Source: Alphaproteobacteria bacterium (GTDB taxonomy: Bacteria > Pseudomonadota > Alphaproteobacteria > Rickettsiales > UBA8987). Taken from it: a stretch of 23,359 nt of DNA. Where the stretch lies: contig JAHFPR010000006.1 of the NCBI GenBank assembly GCA_023269645.1, positions 1 through 23,359 of the forward strand. Reading direction: 5' to 3'. Numbering within the stretch: the first letter of the stretch is position 1; the number at the start of each line of letters is the position of its first letter. The position numbers and the translations under genes are program-made. Shown here piece after piece: positions 21,069 through 23,359 of this stretch. A model generated the notes under the pieces. The model was not told where the DNA came from. It saw only the letters and a program-made list of their open reading frames with translations, and ran no database searches.

Positions 21069-21841
21069 CGCACCTCCAGCACCATGCCATCATAACCCGG
21101 TGTCATCCCCGGCGGAAGGGAGGCTTTGATCGTTTCATACTCGATATTATGGCTCATATGGGTGAGGATGGCCTGGCGCGGCGAGAGCATCCGCGCCCAG
21201 TTAATCACCAGTTCCACGTGCGCATGGGTGGGGTGCGGCTTGTATTGCAGACAATCCACCACCCAGGTATCAAGCCCCCGCAGAATAGCGAGGGACTCCT
21301 GCGGAATGCTGTTGAGGTCGGTGGAATACGCGAAGTTTCCGATGCGGAAGCCGAGCGTCATCCCCGCCACGCCATGATCCTGCAGGAACGGCATCACCTC
21401 AATACCCGCCGCCTGGAACTTCTTGCCCGGCTCCACGATATTCGCCACCAGCGCAGGGCGGAACCAGCCCAGCCTCGGCACGGGCGGCTTGAAGGCATAA
21501 TCGAACTTGCGGCCAAGCTCCGAAAGGGTTTCCGCATCGCCGTAGCAATCCAGCGGCTTGCGGGAGTTCACGTTGAAGGCGCGCGTTTCATCAATGCCGT
21601 GGGCGTGGTCGGCGTGGGCGTGGGTGTAGAGAATCGCATCCACCGTGCTGAATTTGTTGGCCAACGCCTGCTGCCGCAGATCCGGCGAGGTATCAATAAG
21701 CAGCTTTTTGCCCTCAATTTCCACCAGCACGGAAACGCGGGTGCGCTTGTTTTTCGGATTATCCGACACGCAAACCTTGCAGTCGCACCCGATAAGCGGC
21801 ACACCGCCGGAAGTTCCTGAACCGAGAATAGTGATTTTCAT
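21065..21841 (-). CDS. PhnP-like metallo-beta-lactamase-fold hydrolase
   Basis: A 258-residue cytoplasmic MBL-fold phosphodiesterase-type enzyme. The metal site is THAHADHAHGID (His74, His76, Asp78, His79), with further ligands in the QDHGVAGMTLGF, YSTDL and LTHMSHN regions. The start GSGTSGGVPLIGCDCKVC is typical of the PhnP/YcbX-neighbour group (cysteine pair for a structural zinc), which in alphaproteobacteria is often found near tatD. The substrate is unknown; PhnP itself cleaves cyclic ribose phosphates. Its stop overlaps the ubiD start by four bases, so the two are translationally coupled. The gene has no Shine-Dalgarno; a TATAAT box lies about 38 bases upstream (complement of 21879-21884) without a clear -35. 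Confidence 0.88.
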   Translation of the reverse strand: MKITILGSGTSGGVPLIGCDCKVCVSDNPKNKRTRVSVLVEIEGKKLLIDTSPDLRQQALANKFSTVDAILYTHAHADHAHGIDETRAFNVNSRKPLDCYGDAETLSELGRKFDYAFKPPVPRLGWFRPALVANIVEPGKKFQAAGIEVMPFLQDHGVAGMTLGFRIGNFAYSTDLNSIPQESLAILRGLDTWVVDCLQYKPHPTHAHVELVINWARMLSPRQAILTHMSHNIEYETIKASLPPGMTPGYDGMVLEVR

Positions 21842-21909
21842 ATGGCGGGAAATGTAGCCCCTCTCTCGTGAAACCTCAATTATAACTTTCTAAATACCGA
21901 CAGGGCGGG

Positions 21910-21931
21910 AAATGGTAGGAACGGCGGGATT
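21910..21931 (-). repeat. Partial copy of the tRNA-Arg 3' end
   Basis: This 22-base stretch matches the complement of the tRNA-Arg acceptor and T-arm region (AAATGGTxGGAACGGCGGGATT) at 22078-22099 with one mismatch. A second fragment TCGAACCCTC, which in the tRNA gene follows directly, appears here at 22004-22013, about 72 bases further. Between them lie GAATCGC/GCGATTC and AAAACAGT/ACTGTTTT hairpins. It is consistent with a tRNA fragment interrupted by small repeats or with a remnant of an integration event. Confidence 0.6.
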
Positions 21932-22038
21932 GATTCGGAATCGCATGACGCGATTCCTCACCCTTCGGGCGGCTGCGCCGTCCAAAACAGTTGCACTGTT
22001 TTGTCGAACCCTCTTTCCGGCTTCAAATCCCACAGTTT

Positions 22039-22084
22039 CACCATTTTCTTAAGCAGGACATTTGCCCTGCTTAAGAAAATGGTG
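22039..22084. repeat. Perfect inverted repeat overlapping the tRNA-Arg 3' end
   Basis: Arms 22039-22057 and 22066-22084 are exact 19-base reverse complements around an 8-base loop. The right arm includes the encoded CCA, discriminator base and last acceptor base of the tRNA gene. A hairpin immediately after a tRNA might stop transcription, but no U run follows it on the minus strand. Confidence 0.9.
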
Positions 22085-22156
22085 GGAACGGCGGGATTCG
22101 AACCCTCGACCTACAGATTAGGAATCTGTCGCTCTATCCAACTGAGCTACGTCCCC
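22080..22156 (-). tRNA. tRNA-Arg (anticodon CCT), CCA encoded
   Basis: The minus strand folds as a full cloverleaf: acceptor GGGGACG/CGTTCCC (one G-T pair), D-arm GCTCAGTTGGATAGAGC, anticodon stem ACAGA/TCTGT around loop TTCCTAA with anticodon CCT, short variable loop, and T-arm with GGTTCGAATCC. Discriminator A is followed by CCA in the DNA. It reads AGG codons. The sequence beyond the CCA forms a perfect 19-base inverted repeat that includes the CCA. Confidence 0.97.
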
Positions 22157-22196
22157 ACGGAGAATGCCAAAGCAGCGGCTTATACAGTAAAAATCC

Positions 22197-22661
22197 TCAG
22201 GAGGCCAGAGGATAGATAAACCCCCTGGCGGGGAAAACGGAGCTGAAGCTCCCGGATTCCTGTATCCAGAAACGCAGTTCCGACCAGTCATTGGCTGGGG
22301 ATGCGTCCTCCACCAGCATGGCTTCGTGGATATAGCCGCGCCCGAATATATCCTTGCCCCAGTTGGCGTGCGCGACCTCGATCCTCCGTGCGCCGAGGAT
22401 GCGCTTCACCACCGCAAGATGGCCGTAGCGCAGCCTTTCCGTGCGCGAAAGCACCAGTACCGCGCCGATTCCCGGCGTGTTTCCACGGGCATAGCGGGGG
22501 GTGGCTCTATCCCACCATGTATAGGCATCGCCGTAAATCTCGATGCCGGAAAGCTGGCGGGCATAGGGAACGCACTGTGTCCACTCCGCCGTGCCGGAAA
22601 CGCATCCAGAGCCGCAGCAGACCAGGACAAGCAGCATTGCCGCCAGCTTCATTCTTCGCAT
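22197..22661 (-). CDS. Exported CHAP-domain protein (putative peptidoglycan amidase/endopeptidase)
   Basis: A 154-residue protein with an N-terminal signal (MRRMKLAAMLLVLVCCGSGC); the final Cys20 may be a lipoprotein attachment site though the lipobox GSGC is not canonical. The rest is a CHAP domain: QCVPYARQLSG with catalytic Cys30, GDAYTWWDRA, PGIGAVLVL, YGHLAVVKRI with His81, and VAHANWG with Asn100, the usual Cys-His-polar triad. It probably cleaves peptide bonds in peptidoglycan from the periplasmic side. The ATG at 22661 has a full AAGGAGG site four bases away; the second ATG is too far. It is divergent from the cold-shock gene, sharing a gap of about 115 bases. Confidence 0.85.
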   Translation of the reverse strand: MRRMKLAAMLLVLVCCGSGCVSGTAEWTQCVPYARQLSGIEIYGDAYTWWDRATPRYARGNTPGIGAVLVLSRTERLRYGHLAVVKRILGARRIEVAHANWGKDIFGRGYIHEAMLVEDASPANDWSELRFWIQESGSFSSVFPARGFIYPLAS

Positions 22662-22717
22662 TGTCCCTCCTTATATCCCGCTTTTCCGCCGTGCGGAGAG
22701 GGGGATGCTACACCATC

Positions 22718-22745
22718 TTGACATCGCGCGCCAATTGAATATAAT
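22718..22745 (+). promoter_or_regulatory. Near-consensus sigma70 promoter of the cold-shock-domain gene
   Basis: TTGACA (22718-22723) and TATAAT (22740-22745) are both perfect and spaced 16 bases. Transcription would begin near 22752, leaving a leader of only about 25 bases. There is therefore no room for the long structured 5' UTR of E. coli cspA. Strong constitutive expression is likely. Confidence 0.88.
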
Positions 22746-22776
22746 GCGCTGCACCAATCAGGAGACTGACGGCACT

Positions 22777-23007
22777 ATGGCAAGCGGCACGGTAAAGTGG
22801 TTCAACCCCACCAAAGGCTACGGATTCATTCTGCCGGACGATGGCTCATATGAGGTCTATGTCGGGATGGATGCCGTGGATGAATCCGGCATTGGGCTGA
22901 TTACGGGCGGGCAGAAAATTGCCTACGATCTCGCGGATTATGACGGAAAATCCCAGGCGGCCAATCTCCGCCAGATTCAGGAAAATTCCTCCGTCTTCGC
23001 GGCGTAA
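22777..23007 (+). CDS. Cold-shock-domain protein with divergent RNP2
   Basis: A 76-residue single cold-shock domain. MASGTVKWFNPTKGYGFI contains the family opening and an intact RNP1 motif (KGYGFI). RNP2, normally VFVHISAV, reads VYVGMDAV: the aromatic and valines remain but the His and Ser of the FVHIS core are replaced by Gly and Asp. The C-terminal half (QKIAYDLADYDGKSQAANL) follows the usual QxVxFxxxxGxxGPxAxxV layout with the GP changed to SQ. It probably still binds single-stranded RNA or DNA, with altered specificity. ATG at 22777 has GGAG about 12 bases upstream. No Csp downstream partner is visible; a probable terminator lies about 130 bases after the stop. Confidence 0.88.
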   Translation: MASGTVKWFNPTKGYGFILPDDGSYEVYVGMDAVDESGIGLITGGQKIAYDLADYDGKSQAANLRQIQENSSVFAA

Positions 23008-23134
23008 TTGCTTTCCCGTGACAATCAAAACAAGCTGATGCAACCGGAAAGCGGCAGCATAAGCAGTGAAATCGTGATGATGCGTATCCGCATGGCAGTT
23101 CCCCTCATTGTGTTAGATGAAGTTATCTTACCAT

Positions 23135-23164
23135 AAAAAATCCTGAAAGTCGCGGCGGATTTTT
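23135..23164. terminator. Probable terminator after the cold-shock gene
   Basis: An A tract leads into ATCC, then a loop with a small CC/GG inner pair, then GGAT followed by a T run. The AAAAATCC/GGATTTTT arms allow function on both strands. The remaining sequence from 23008 to 23282 shows no gene; a short GGCAT/ATGCC hairpin is present near 23181-23194. Confidence 0.55.
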
Positions 23165-23282
23165 CTGTTTGCCTGCCACGGCATTGCGATGCCGATGCGC
23201 TTTGTGGGGAATCTCCAATTGCAGCTTTTGGGATACCCGCTATAACTGCGCAAAGGCGGTATTCAAGCCATTATGGTTGAGC

Positions 23283-23359
23283 TTAAAGGGACGGATTTTT
23301 CCCGATCCATTTCTCAAGCATCATTTCTATTTGCATTTCTTTCACCGGCTTATTCAGAT
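23283..23359 (-). CDS. C-terminal end of a response-regulator receiver domain (partial)
   Basis: The last 24 codons before a TAA (complement of 23283-23285) run off the right edge. They read LNKPVKEMQIEMMLEKWI then GKNPSL. The LxKPV motif is the conserved Lys-Pro of CheY-like receiver domains, and the following amphipathic helix ending in LEKWI is the usual last helix of receivers, often in hybrid histidine kinases or stand-alone regulators. The protein ends shortly after the receiver, so any output or kinase domain would lie N-terminal, outside the window. Codons are unambiguous but the fragment is short. Confidence 0.65.
   Translation of the reverse strand, partial: LNKPVKEMQIEMMLEKWIGKNPSL

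Noticed and set aside
22001..22219. Open frame of 72 codons across tRNA-Arg
   Set aside because: It is the reverse reading of the tRNA gene and its flanking hairpin; such VGTAGFEPSTYR-type peptides are common artefacts of tRNA genes.

Overview
The window looks like chromosomal DNA of an alphaproteobacterium of moderate-to-high GC. The best evidence is a C4-type 5-aminolevulinate synthase with the family's C-terminal signature, an alphaproteobacterial-style succinate dehydrogenase, a 17-kDa-antigen/SlyB-like glycine-zipper lipoprotein and several GTCATCCCCGG-type palindromic repeats. I cannot place it more narrowly from sequence alone.

Layout: 1-2047 holds the end of an HU gene with its terminator, a small outer-membrane lipoprotein, and hemA running convergently. 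2258-5847 holds a periplasmic cyclophilin followed by queA and tgt (queuosine tRNA modification), with a small convergent XRE regulator and a repeat-rich gap between queA and tgt. 5913-6917 is an orphan double-HTH regulator. 7019-10402 is a likely operon of an acyl-CoA synthetase, a GT-C-like multipass membrane protein and a small membrane protein. 10337-11137 is queH, the third queuosine gene here. 11430-13508 is a large tail-anchored pseudokinase. 13609-19136 (minus strand) is sdhC-sdhD-sdhA-[two MntA/HepT-like pairs]-[bPH-like membrane protein]-sdhB: the succinate dehydrogenase operon is split between sdhA and sdhB by about 2 kb carrying two tandem type VII-like toxin-antitoxin modules. 19434-21841 (minus) is a PhnP-like metallo-hydrolase translationally coupled to ubiD. 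The right end has tRNA-Arg(CCT), a CHAP-domain envelope protein, a divergent cold-shock-domain protein with a near-consensus promoter, and the C-terminal end of a receiver-domain protein.

The most striking structure is a family of at least seven small elements built from tandem 7-base words. In six of them the heptads form two inverted arms around a short spacer, usually containing an A or T tract; the seventh has one arm. Three loci use the word TCCATCA; the others use different words with the same architecture. Three sit between genes (before queA, between sdhA and the TA genes, and as the whole sdhC-sdhD gap). Four are read in frame inside conserved enzymes: queA (once), tgt (once) and ubiD (twice). 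They add roughly 6 to 20 residues at positions where, from memory, E. coli homologues have short loops. This resembles the Rickettsia palindromic elements in effect but differs in sequence logic.

A second pattern is probable leaderless transcription: at queH and the acyl-CoA synthetase an extended -10 box sits 6-7 bases before the ATG with no Shine-Dalgarno, and a third gene shows a weaker version. The two heptad elements directly before the queA and sdhD starts leave no recognisable Shine-Dalgarno either.
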